Source: Alteripontixanthobacter muriae
GTDB lineage: Bacteria > Pseudomonadota > Alphaproteobacteria > Sphingomonadales > Sphingomonadaceae
Direction: 5' to 3'
DNA: 64,000 nucleotides
Assembly (NCBI RefSeq): GCF_013336795.1
Contig: NZ_JAAFZT010000050.1
Span: forward strand, 499 to 64,498
Positions 25,993 through 34,023 of the stretch are shown here, piece after piece. The notes beneath the pieces were generated by a model. The model was given only the letters and a program-made list of their open reading frames with translations. It was not told where the DNA came from and ran no database searches. Every line of letters starts with the position of its first letter. Position 1 is the first letter of the stretch. The position numbers were made by a program, and so were the translations under genes.

Positions 25993-26139
25993 TCAGGGTA
26001 TGCAGCGGACGATGCTTACTGGCTTGCGCCCTCAGGCACGGACCCGCCGTAATCGTGACTCCCGATCAAATCTTGCATTGGCGCTGAGAGAACCATTCGC
26101 TCTGCCAGCATCGCCGCAACGGGATCTCCTCCCGCACGT

Positions 26140-26964
26140 CTAGCGAAGCTCGTCCCGTACCTGCGCATGGTTCACTGCCGCAACCAAAACGGCTCCGCCT
26201 ATTATGTTTCCGGCTAGCGCCGGCAGGAGAAAGCCGAAGAGGTAGTTGCCCCAAGTGATACTCCCCTGAATTGCCGCATAAGCAACCTCAGCAGATCCAG
26301 CAACGACGTGGGAAAGTTCGCCTACCGCGATGAAGTAGGTGATCGTCACGATGACGAAAAAGCGAGCTGCACCAGCTGCTGGGAAGAGCCAGACCATCAA
26401 CCCGATAAGCCAGCCTGCTGCAATTGCCCGCACGAACGTGGTCCAAGTGCCGACCTGCGATGCATGCACGCCAATCTCATGGAAAGCTGATTTAGCTTCT
26501 ACGCTGAAAATGTCGGTGAGCGCAGCCGATGAAGCAAACAGAAGGGTGCCAACAATATTCGCTACGAAGACCACGCTCCACAACCGCAGGAGAGCTAACA
26601 CGGTCTGCTTGCTTCTGTCGTAAAGCACCGGAACGACCGCGGTAAGCGTGTTCTCGGTGAACAGCTGCTGCCTGCCGAGCACGACGACCAGAAAGCCGAG
26701 CGTGTACCCGAAACTTGTCAGCAGACCTCGCCAGGGCGCATCCGGGATACTCGCTCTCAGCAGCCCCTCTCCCATGAACGACAGGCCCATCGAGAGACCC
26801 GCTGCCAGGCCGGACCACGCTAGCGAGGTTGTTGGTCGATCAAGCTCCTCTTTGCCTTCCGAACGGATGGCCTCGTGAACCACAAGAGCACTGAGACTGG
26901 TATTCTCTTCGGCCTCGTTCTGATCGTTCGCTGTACCGGGCGAGCTATTGTCAGATTCACTCAA
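26140..26964 (-). CDS. Formate/nitrite transporter (FNT) family protein
   Basis: The 274-residue product has a charged cytoplasmic N-terminus (about 1-50), then six membrane segments and the FNT pattern (SMGLSFMGEGLLRA, GRQQLFTENTLTAVVP, FVRAIAAGWLIGLMVWL, ITYFIAVGELSHVVAGSAEV, WGNYLFGFLLPALAGNIIGG). FNT channels pass formate, nitrite, lactate or hydrosulfide as weak acids. The long N-terminal tail is like the YfdC-type branch. It stands alone, leftward. A low-oxygen role fits its neighbours (lactate dehydrogenase and permease, PfkB), but the substrate cannot be read from the sequence. Confidence 0.9.
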   Translation of the reverse strand: MSESDNSSPGTANDQNEAEENTSLSALVVHEAIRSEGKEELDRPTTSLAWSGLAAGLSMGLSFMGEGLLRASIPDAPWRGLLTSFGYTLGFLVVVLGRQQLFTENTLTAVVPVLYDRSKQTVLALLRLWSVVFVANIVGTLLFASSAALTDIFSVEAKSAFHEIGVHASQVGTWTTFVRAIAAGWLIGLMVWLFPAAGAARFFVIVTITYFIAVGELSHVVAGSAEVAYAAIQGSITWGNYLFGFLLPALAGNIIGGAVLVAAVNHAQVRDELR

Positions 26965-27118
26965 TTTAGCAGCCTTTCTAGGCGTTCAGCATGTCGATTG
27001 ATCACCATTCCCGCGCTTCAAACAAGTTTCCGGTTGCAAGATCCCGACGGCCTGAGGATCGAGCTCGTGTCTAGCGGTAGATGCCATCCTGGCAGGCGCG
27101 TGCAGCAGTTTTCCGGCA

Positions 27119-27478
27119 TCACCCGAGCTTTCCTGCAAGCACACGTAGCAGTTGTTCTTGCGTGTATGGCTTGGGCAGAAAAGATCCGTGGTCAGGCAGC
27201 GCGTCGTCGGACATCCGGTGCTTACCGGAGGTAACAACGATTTCGATATCAGGTCGTGCGGCATAGATGCGTTTAGCGAGTGCAATCCCATCCCTTCCCG
27301 GCAGATCGATGTCAGTGAAAAGCAGCCGAATGTCGGTCCGCTCACGCAGGAAGTGTTCTGCAGTTTCGGCGTCACTCACACCCACTGCATCGTAGCCGGC
27401 GTCCTCAATCATTTCGACTGCCGCCATTCTGATTAGAAGCTCATCCTCCACGATCAAGATTGGCGTTGCAGCTTCCAT
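27119..27478 (-). CDS. Single-domain response regulator (receiver)
   Basis: The 119-residue receiver has VEDELLI near residue 9, phospho-acceptor aspartate in LLFTDIDLPGRDG near residue 54, the switch in VVTSGK and lysine in FLPKPY. There is no output domain. This FTDIDLPG type is common in alphaproteobacterial stand-alone receivers. No kinase gene is adjacent. It is 154 bp upstream of the FNT gene in the same direction, and the region between them shows nothing recognisable. Confidence 0.85.
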   Translation of the reverse strand: MEAATPILIVEDELLIRMAAVEMIEDAGYDAVGVSDAETAEHFLRERTDIRLLFTDIDLPGRDGIALAKRIYAARPDIEIVVTSGKHRMSDDALPDHGSFLPKPYTQEQLLRVLAGKLG

Positions 27479-27804
27479 TGTTTGTCAACCACCTACGGTC
27501 CGCCTAGGTTCCGGCTTTCCTCTCTTCCTGTCTTTTCAGCTGATCTTGAAGAGAGGGGCTGCGTATTGCAGAGGCATTCCCAACCAGAAGCCCTCGAACT
27601 TGTTTTTACGACACGCCTGCCGGTCATGAAATCGCATGTTGCAGAGAACCTTCGAAATCATGCCCGACAACAGTATGCCGATCATCACCCGGCTGCTGGC
27701 ACGCTTTTGCGGTTCGCCAAGGGAGCCCTGAACGCTGTTAACGCGGCGATCGTGCAGAAACTTTCGCATGTGGCAAGAAGGTCAGAGTGGGCAAACACAA
27801 GATG
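27479..27804. other. Gene-free stretch between receiver and AI-2E pseudogene
   Basis: Open frames run through this stretch on both strands, but none matches a family I know, and codon patterns are unconvincing. It should hold the promoter of the leftward receiver gene and possibly debris of the AI-2E pseudogene's neighbour. I see no hairpin with a T-run and no clear operator. Confidence 0.4.
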
Positions 27805-28499
27805 TCACGCGCCGTTCACTGGAACATCTGGCGAGTTATCTTCCTCACTGCTGATCTCCGCGCGGCGTTCCAGCGCGACCTTGATCATCGCCAGAAGCGG
27901 ATCGGCCAGCAACAGCCCCAGGATACCGAACAGCACACCCATGATGAGCTGGGTCGCCAGCACCAGGGCGGGCGCGAGGTCGACGGCTTTCTTGGCGATC
28001 ATCGGCACCACGACATAGCCATCGAAGTTCTGGATGAACAGGTAGACGACGGTGGTGTAAAGACCCATTTCAATCCCGCCGGAGAACCAACGAGCACCAT
28101 CAGCACCCCGGAGATCAGCGCACCCAAGTTCGGAACGAAGGCAAGCAGTCCGGTCAATATCGACAGCAGCACCGCCATGGGCACAGTCCCGATCCCAACA
28201 AGGGGAGCGACGACGGCCAGCATGATATAGGTGAACACGCCTACAATCAGCATCCCGAGCAGTCGACCTGCCATGAGGCGGCGCAAACTTACTGCCATGT
28301 CACAGACAGTGATGTAAAAGGATGCCCTGCTGGCGCGCGGGAGCATCCATGCAACGCCGCGCTCGCAGAGCTGCGGCTCAGAGGCGACATAGATCCCGAT
28401 CACGATGATCACCAACACCAGGGTCAGTCCGCCCAAAAGGCCGCTGATGGCGCTGGTCAGTGTACCGATACCGCTGCTGATTGTACCGGCAATTCGCAT
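27805..28499 (-). pseudogene. AI-2E family transporter, truncated and frameshifted
   Basis: Two minus-strand frames together encode the C-terminal two thirds of an AI-2E (PerM/TqsA) membrane protein. The first (28499 to about 28085) has IVIGIYVASEPQL, RLMAGRLLGMLIVG and LLAFVPNLGALISGV. The second (to 27805) continues with MGLYTTVVYLFIQNFDGYVV, MIAKKAVDLAPALVLATQLI and LFGILGLLLADPLLAMIKV. Adding one base near 28085 restores a continuous VGFSGGIEMGLY reading. The N-terminal 130 or so residues are missing, since an in-frame stop lies 7 bp upstream. An intact paralogue is at 49349-50431. It follows pfkB by 74 bp. Confidence 0.85.
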
Positions 28500-28573
28500 G
28501 TCTGCTCATCGAGCGATGTTCACAATGCGCCAGATCAAGGAAACGTCCGATCATGCTGATCCCGCACGACAAA

Positions 28574-29512
28574 CTATCGCGGTGCGAGCTGGGCCGCTTC
28601 CGCAAATAGCCGATGTATGTCCTCTGGTCGGGCAAGGTCCGTCCCTTGCGTAAGCGCCGCCGCCGCTCCGGCCGCGAGCCCGAAACGGAATGCATCGGGC
28701 AGGTCTCTATCAGTAGCGAGCGCATATAGAGTTGCCGCCAAAAAACTGTCGCCGGCTCCCACGGCACTCGCGGCTTTTACCGGGATTGCCGGAAGCCGCA
28801 GATTGCCGGCGGCATTCGCCAGAAGTGCGCCATCGCTGCCCAACGTGACCGCCACGTGTTCGGCCTGGCCGCTCTGCACGATCCCCTGCGCGGCCTCGGC
28901 AATCGCACGCTCGTCTATCAGCTCGCGACCAACCAGCGTGCTCAATTCCCCGATGCTGGGTTTGACGAGATAGACGCAGCCACCTGCCAGCCCCTGCTCC
29001 AGCGCGGCGCCCGAACTGTCCAGCACCACGCGAATGCCGCGACCGGCGACGGCTGAAATGATCCTGGCGTAAAAATCCTGCGGGACGCCTTCCGGCAACG
29101 AGCCGCTGGCCACCAGATATTCGCAATCCGTCTGCGCCAGCAGAGCAAGACAGTGCTGCCACTCGTTCGGCTGGATGACAGGACCGTTGGTCACGAAGCG
29201 GTATTGCTCTCCGGTCAGGCTTTCGAAGATGGAGGTGCTTACCCGCGTTTCGCCGCGGATCGGCACCCGAGCGCGGACCAGCTGGTGCAGATCCAGCAAG
29301 CCGTCCAGGGCTTCACCTGTCGCCCCTCCGGCAAGATAGAAACATCGGGCATTGCCGCCCAGGCGTACAAACATGCGCGCGACATTGATGCCGCCGCCGC
29401 CGGGATCGTGGCGTTCGTTGCGGCCCCTGATCTTGTGCGTGGGATGCACATTGTCGACGTCGAACGACACGTCAATCGTCGGGTTCATCGTCAGGGTTGC
29501 GATATTTCTCAT
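28574..29512 (-). CDS. pfkB: 6-phosphofructokinase II / hexose-phosphate kinase, PfkB family
   Basis: This 312-residue ribokinase-fold enzyme has TLTMNPTIDVS at the start, FxPGGGGINVAR-type DPGGGGINVARMFVRLGG, ASGSLPEGVP, LVKPSIGELS and the catalytic SAVGAGDSFLAATLYAL with the base aspartate near residue 256. It resembles E. coli PfkB throughout, so phosphorylation of fructose 6-phosphate is the best guess; other sugar phosphates are possible. It lies 48 bp downstream of the P-type ATPase gene, same direction, likely one operon. Many sphingomonads lack PfkA-type glycolysis, so this adds an upper-glycolysis step next to sugar-phosphorylase genes. Confidence 0.85.
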   Translation of the reverse strand: MRNIATLTMNPTIDVSFDVDNVHPTHKIRGRNERHDPGGGGINVARMFVRLGGNARCFYLAGGATGEALDGLLDLHQLVRARVPIRGETRVSTSIFESLTGEQYRFVTNGPVIQPNEWQHCLALLAQTDCEYLVASGSLPEGVPQDFYARIISAVAGRGIRVVLDSSGAALEQGLAGGCVYLVKPSIGELSTLVGRELIDERAIAEAAQGIVQSGQAEHVAVTLGSDGALLANAAGNLRLPAIPVKAASAVGAGDSFLAATLYALATDRDLPDAFRFGLAAGAAAALTQGTDLARPEDIHRLFAEAAQLAPR

Positions 29513-29560
29513 CGGGTCGCCGCTGCTATTCGGGTGTGAAAGCGGGTCGGATAGGGCCGT

Positions 29561-32251
29561 TCACGGCAAGTCGGGTGCGGGTTCATCGGCTGGTCCTTTG
29601 CTGATACGGGAGACGATTGCCTTCTCGATTTCGAGGATCACGAACAGGGCCGCACCGATGGCGATGATGAGTGCCCCTTCGGCCAGGCTGAGCGGCCGCG
29701 TGTCAAACACACGCTGCAGGAACGGCAGATAGGTGAAGGCAAGTTGTGCCGTGATCATCGTGGCCAGCGCGATCAGCACCGGCCTGGTGCCGAGTGCGCC
29801 CGTTAGCGTCATCGATCGCACATGGATGAAGCGCACGTTAAAAAGGTAGAAGACCTCCGCTACCACCAGCATGTTGACCGTCATCGTGCGCGCCTTCTCC
29901 AGGCTAGCGCCCGCATCTTGCGCACCGAAGAAGACCAGCAGCACCGCGGTTGCGAACAGCGCCGAGACCAGCACGACACGCCACAGCAACAGCCCGGTGA
30001 GCAAGGGCGCATCGCGCTTGCGCGGCGGCCTTTCCATGACGCCCGGCTCGGCAGGCTCGAATGCCAGGACCAGCCCCAGCGTTCCCGCAGTGACGAGGTT
30101 GATCCAGAGAATCTGCGTCGCGGTCAGCGGCAATGCAAAGCCTGACAGGATGGCGAGGATGACGACGATCGCCTCGCCGCCATTGGTCGGAAGCGTCCAC
30201 GCGATGACCTTGGCGATATTGTCGTAGACGGTGCGGCCTTCGCGCACGGCGGCAACGATCGACGCGAAATTATCGTCCAGCAGGACCATTTCCGATGCTT
30301 CCCGCGCGGCCTCGGTCCCGGCGACGCCCATGGCCGTGCCGACATCGGCCTGCTTGAGCGAAGGGGCATCGTTGACCCCGTCGCCGGTCATCGCAACGAT
30401 GTGCCCCTGAGCCTGCAGCGCGCGCACGATCCGCAGTTTATGTTCCGGGCTGGCGCGTGCGAACACCGCGACATCGGGAACACGGCGGGCAAGTTCCTCG
30501 TCGTCCATCGCCTCGATCTGCGGCCCGGTCAGGGCCTGTGGGTCCTCTGACAGTTCGAGCTTGCGGGCGATGGCCAGCGCGGTCGCGGCATGATCGCCAG
30601 TGATCATCTTGATGGCGATGCCGGCCGAGCGGCATTCGGCAATGGCCATCCGGGCCTCCTCGCGCGGCGGATCGATAAAGCCCATCAGCCCCAGAATTGT
30701 CGCGCCCCGAAGGTCTTGGTGCGACAGTCGATCAAGATCCGCTCGCGTCTCCAGCATGGCGAAGCCCAGCAAGCGCTCGCCGTTGTTCGCCGAGCGTTCG
30801 ACGAGGGCCTGCCAATCGACGGCGCTTGCCGCATCGCCGCACAGCGACAGCACCGCTTCCGGCGCGCCCTTCACGAAAATCACGTGCCTGCCGTCCGGCG
30901 CCCGGTGCAGCGTGGCCATGAAGCGGTATGAGGCGTCGAACGGGATCTCGTCCAGCCGTGGCCAGTCGCGCTTCAGGCCATCGCTCTCGATCCCGGCCTT
31001 GGCGGCGAGCGAGAGCAACGCACCTTCCATCGGGTCGCCGGCAACTCCCCACTCGCCGTCGTCCGACACCAGTCGCGCTTCGTTGCACAGCGTACCGCAA
31101 CGAACCAGTTCGTCTGGATGTCCGACCTCGTCCGACACGCCATCGGCCCGGGTCACCTTGCCTTCGGGCGCATAGCCGATGCCGCTGACCGCATATTCAC
31201 GATCGGGGGTGAACAGGCGCACCACCGTCATCTCGTTGCGGGTCAGCGTCCCCGTCTTGTCGCTGCAGATCACGCTGGTGGCGCCGAGCGATTCCACCGC
31301 CGGGAGCTTGCGGATCACAGCTCGCCGCCGGGCCATCCGCTGCACGCCGATGGCCAGCGTTATAGTGATGACCGCAGGCAGACCCTCCGGGATCGCCCCC
31401 ACGGCCACAGCCACCACCGCAATCAATGCATCGACCCACGGGTAGTCGCGCACGAGCACTGCGAAGGCGAACAGGCCTGCGCCGAAGGCGAGGATCACCA
31501 CCGTCAGCAGGCGGGCGAAAGTGTTGATCTGCTGCAGGAGCGGGGTGACCAGCTGCGGCACATCGAACAACATGCCGCTGATCTTTCCGATCTCGGTCCT
31601 GCTGCCGGTTTCCACCACCAGCCCCGTCGCCTGTCCGCGCGCAACCAGCGTGCCGGAAAAGGCCATGCTGGCACGGTCGCCCAGTGCCGCGTCCTTGCGC
31701 ACCGGCGCGTCGTTCTTCTCGGCGGCGACCGACTCGCCCGTCAGCGCCGCTTCCTCAACCGCAAGGCCACGAGCGCGCAGGATCCGCAGGTCGGCGGGCA
31801 CGCGATCGCCCGCCTCGATCTGCACGACGTCGCCAGGCACCAGGCCCGCTACCTCAATCTCACGCTTCTCGCCGTCGCGCAGGACATTGGCATGGGATGC
31901 AATGAGACTTTGCATACCGCTCAGCGCCTTTTCTGCCCGTCCTTCCTGCACAAATCCGACAAGCGCATTGACCAGCACGACCAGCAGGATGACCACCCCA
32001 TCGACCGCATGGTCGAGCAGGAATGTCGCGGCGGCAGCGGCCAGCAGGAAGTAGATCAGCGGATTGTTGAACTGGCTCAGGAAACGCATCAGCGGAGAGA
32101 CGGATTTTCCCTCGGGCAGGCTGTTTGGTCCGTGCTCGGCCAATCGCGCCTCGGCCGTCTCATCGGTCAAACCGCCACGATCCGAAGCCAGTGCGCGAAG
32201 CGCATCTTCGGCTTCGCATGAATGCCATAAATCGGTCGATTGGTTCGTCAA
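29561..32251 (-). CDS. Cation-transporting P-type ATPase (PacL/SERCA-like)
   Basis: The 896-residue product has the full P2-type layout: cation-ATPase N-terminal domain, actuator loop with LTGESVAAEK, phosphorylation motif ICSDKTGTLTRNEM (aspartate near residue 330), nucleotide-binding domain with VKGAPEAV, hinge TGDGVNDAPSLKQADVG, and ten predicted membrane segments. Helix 4 carries PEGLP, typical of Ca2+ (or Na+/K+-like) pumps, while helix 6 reads NLVTAG with alanine where Ca2+ pumps usually have aspartate, so the ion is uncertain. It begins the operon with pfkB, divergent from the trehalose-phosphatase fusion. Confidence 0.9.
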   Translation of the reverse strand: MTNQSTDLWHSCEAEDALRALASDRGGLTDETAEARLAEHGPNSLPEGKSVSPLMRFLSQFNNPLIYFLLAAAAATFLLDHAVDGVVILLVVLVNALVGFVQEGRAEKALSGMQSLIASHANVLRDGEKREIEVAGLVPGDVVQIEAGDRVPADLRILRARGLAVEEAALTGESVAAEKNDAPVRKDAALGDRASMAFSGTLVARGQATGLVVETGSRTEIGKISGMLFDVPQLVTPLLQQINTFARLLTVVILAFGAGLFAFAVLVRDYPWVDALIAVVAVAVGAIPEGLPAVITITLAIGVQRMARRRAVIRKLPAVESLGATSVICSDKTGTLTRNEMTVVRLFTPDREYAVSGIGYAPEGKVTRADGVSDEVGHPDELVRCGTLCNEARLVSDDGEWGVAGDPMEGALLSLAAKAGIESDGLKRDWPRLDEIPFDASYRFMATLHRAPDGRHVIFVKGAPEAVLSLCGDAASAVDWQALVERSANNGERLLGFAMLETRADLDRLSHQDLRGATILGLMGFIDPPREEARMAIAECRSAGIAIKMITGDHAATALAIARKLELSEDPQALTGPQIEAMDDEELARRVPDVAVFARASPEHKLRIVRALQAQGHIVAMTGDGVNDAPSLKQADVGTAMGVAGTEAAREASEMVLLDDNFASIVAAVREGRTVYDNIAKVIAWTLPTNGGEAIVVILAILSGFALPLTATQILWINLVTAGTLGLVLAFEPAEPGVMERPPRKRDAPLLTGLLLWRVVLVSALFATAVLLVFFGAQDAGASLEKARTMTVNMLVVAEVFYLFNVRFIHVRSMTLTGALGTRPVLIALATMITAQLAFTYLPFLQRVFDTRPLSLAEGALIIAIGAALFVILEIEKAIVSRISKGPADEPAPDLP

Positions 32252-32427
32252 TGCAGAATTCCCGGCTCGTTCGGCTTGAGCAACGGCATGGAATGACTTC
32301 TCGTGGAACTCTTGCCGCTGCGTTGGACTTCCATCTTATGATGATAGACCATCATTGCCCAAAAGGGGCTCTACGAATTGCAAGCAATCGGAGAACAGGC
32401 ATTCAACAGCATGACACCCGCACATCT

Positions 32428-34023
32428 GTGGACAGTGATACCGTGCCGCCCGCCTTCGCCGGCTTCAGGGCAATCGTGCTCGATCTCGACGGCGCTGTTA
32501 CCGATACGGCCAAGCTCCACGCTGCGAGCTGGAAGCGCCTGTTCGATGAGTTCCTGCAGCACTGGAACGAGCGGACGGGCTCCGGCCACGCTGCCTTCGA
32601 TATCGGGTCCGACTATCGTGAGCATGTCGACGGCAAGCCGCGCTACGCGGGTGTGCAGGCGTTCCTCACCGCTCGCGACATCGAACTGCCTTACGGCGGC
32701 TCGAAAGATCCGCCGGACCGGGAGACCGTCTGCGGCCTGGGTAATCGCAAGAACGAGATTTTCAACGAAGTACTCGCCAAGGACGGTGTGGAGGTGTTCG
32801 AAAGCTCTGTGAAACTGATCCGGCGGCTTCGTCAGGCAGGATTTCGAACGGCGCTGGTTACGTCCAGCAAGAACGCGATGGCAGTTCTGGATGCGGCAGG
32901 GATTGCCGACCTGTTCGAGATAGTCGTGGATGGCGTGAAGGCCGAGCGCCTGAAGCTGAACGGCAAGCCCGATCCCGACACCTTCGCGCAAGCCGCCGAG
33001 GAACTCGGGCTGGACCCGCGCGATGCGGTGGCGGTAGAGGATGCCCTCTCGGGCGTCGAAGCTGCCAGCCGCGCCAAGTACGGCCTGGTGATAGGGGTGG
33101 ACCGCAACCACCACGCAGCCGCGCTGCGCGAGCATGGGGCGGATATCGTAGTGCAGGATCTGGGAGAACTCGACATGGCCGCTGTTCCGCAAGGCTCCGG
33201 CCCTCCTGACGCGAGCACACAGTTCGTGGAAATAGCGCGCCGGCTCGAGCGGAGGACTCCGGCCGTCTTCCTCGACTATGACGGCACGCTGACGCCGATC
33301 GTGGACCGCCCCGAACTCGCGGTCCTTGATGACGATACACGCTCCGTGATCCGCAGGTTGTCCGGGCTCTGCACCGTCGCGATCATCAGCGGCCGCGATC
33401 GTGCCGATGTGGCGCGGCTCGTTGGGCTTGACGAATTGATCTATGCCGGCAGCCACGGTTTCGACATCGTCGGACCCGGCGGACTGGAAAAGCAGCACGA
33501 CCGGGCGAAGGATTTTCTTGGGCCGCTGGAGCGGGCGGAAACCCGGCTGAGAGATGCGCTGGCGTCGGTCGAAGGTGCCGCCGTCGAACGCAAGCGCTTC
33601 GCCATCGCCGTGCATTACCGCCTGGTCGATCCGGCTGAGGCGGCCGATGTCGAAGCGGTGGTCGAGCGGACGGTCGCAGACGCGACGGTGGCAGACGGGG
33701 CGGTCGAAGATGGGGCCCCGATGCTGCGCAAAACAGGCGGGAAGAAGATTTTCGAGATCAGGCCCAATGTTGCCTGGGACAAGGGCCGCGCGGTTATCTG
33801 GCTGCTCGACGCGCTGGGTCTCGACCGGTCCGATATCCTGCCCATCTATATCGGTGACGACGAAACGGACGAGGACGCCTTCCGCGCATTGCGGGCCCGC
33901 GGCCTCGGCATCATGGTGGCGGACGTGCCGCAAGGCAGCGCCGCAAAGTACGTCCTCGGCGCCCCGAGCGATGTCGCCGAGTTTCTGGGCAAGCTCATCC
34001 AGCTTCTCGAGGCCAGGACATGA
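32428..34023 (+). CDS. HAD beta-phosphoglucomutase-like / trehalose-6-phosphatase fusion
   Basis: Two HAD-superfamily enzymes are joined in one chain. The N-terminal half (about 1-245) resembles beta-phosphoglucomutase: FRAIVLDLDGAVTDTA, GNRKNEIFNEVL and AVEDALSGVEAA. The C-terminal half (about 260-530) is an OtsB-like trehalose-phosphatase: VFLDYDGTLTPI, IISGRDRADV, GSHGFDIVGPGG and YIGDDETDEDAF. The start is uncertain: GTG 32428 begins MDSDTVPPAFAGF, where similarity begins, but ATG 32338/32341 is in frame and neither has a ribosome site. Its stop overlaps the GH65 phosphorylase start by 4 bp, so together they would convert a disaccharide to glucose 1-phosphate and on to glucose 6-phosphate. 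Confidence 0.85.
   Translation: MDSDTVPPAFAGFRAIVLDLDGAVTDTAKLHAASWKRLFDEFLQHWNERTGSGHAAFDIGSDYREHVDGKPRYAGVQAFLTARDIELPYGGSKDPPDRETVCGLGNRKNEIFNEVLAKDGVEVFESSVKLIRRLRQAGFRTALVTSSKNAMAVLDAAGIADLFEIVVDGVKAERLKLNGKPDPDTFAQAAEELGLDPRDAVAVEDALSGVEAASRAKYGLVIGVDRNHHAAALREHGADIVVQDLGELDMAAVPQGSGPPDASTQFVEIARRLERRTPAVFLDYDGTLTPIVDRPELAVLDDDTRSVIRRLSGLCTVAIISGRDRADVARLVGLDELIYAGSHGFDIVGPGGLEKQHDRAKDFLGPLERAETRLRDALASVEGAAVERKRFAIAVHYRLVDPAEAADVEAVVERTVADATVADGAVEDGAPMLRKTGGKKIFEIRPNVAWDKGRAVIWLLDALGLDRSDILPIYIGDDETDEDAFRALRARGLGIMVADVPQGSAAKYVLGAPSDVAEFLGKLIQLLEART

Noticed and set aside
26998-27011. Half of an FNR-type site (TTGAT) upstream of the FNT gene
   Set aside because: Only one half-site matches; the other half has too many mismatches to claim a binding site.
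32338-32355. Inverted repeat ATGATG/CATCAT near the HAD fusion start
   Set aside because: Short, low-complexity arms in a region with an uncertain start; likely chance.
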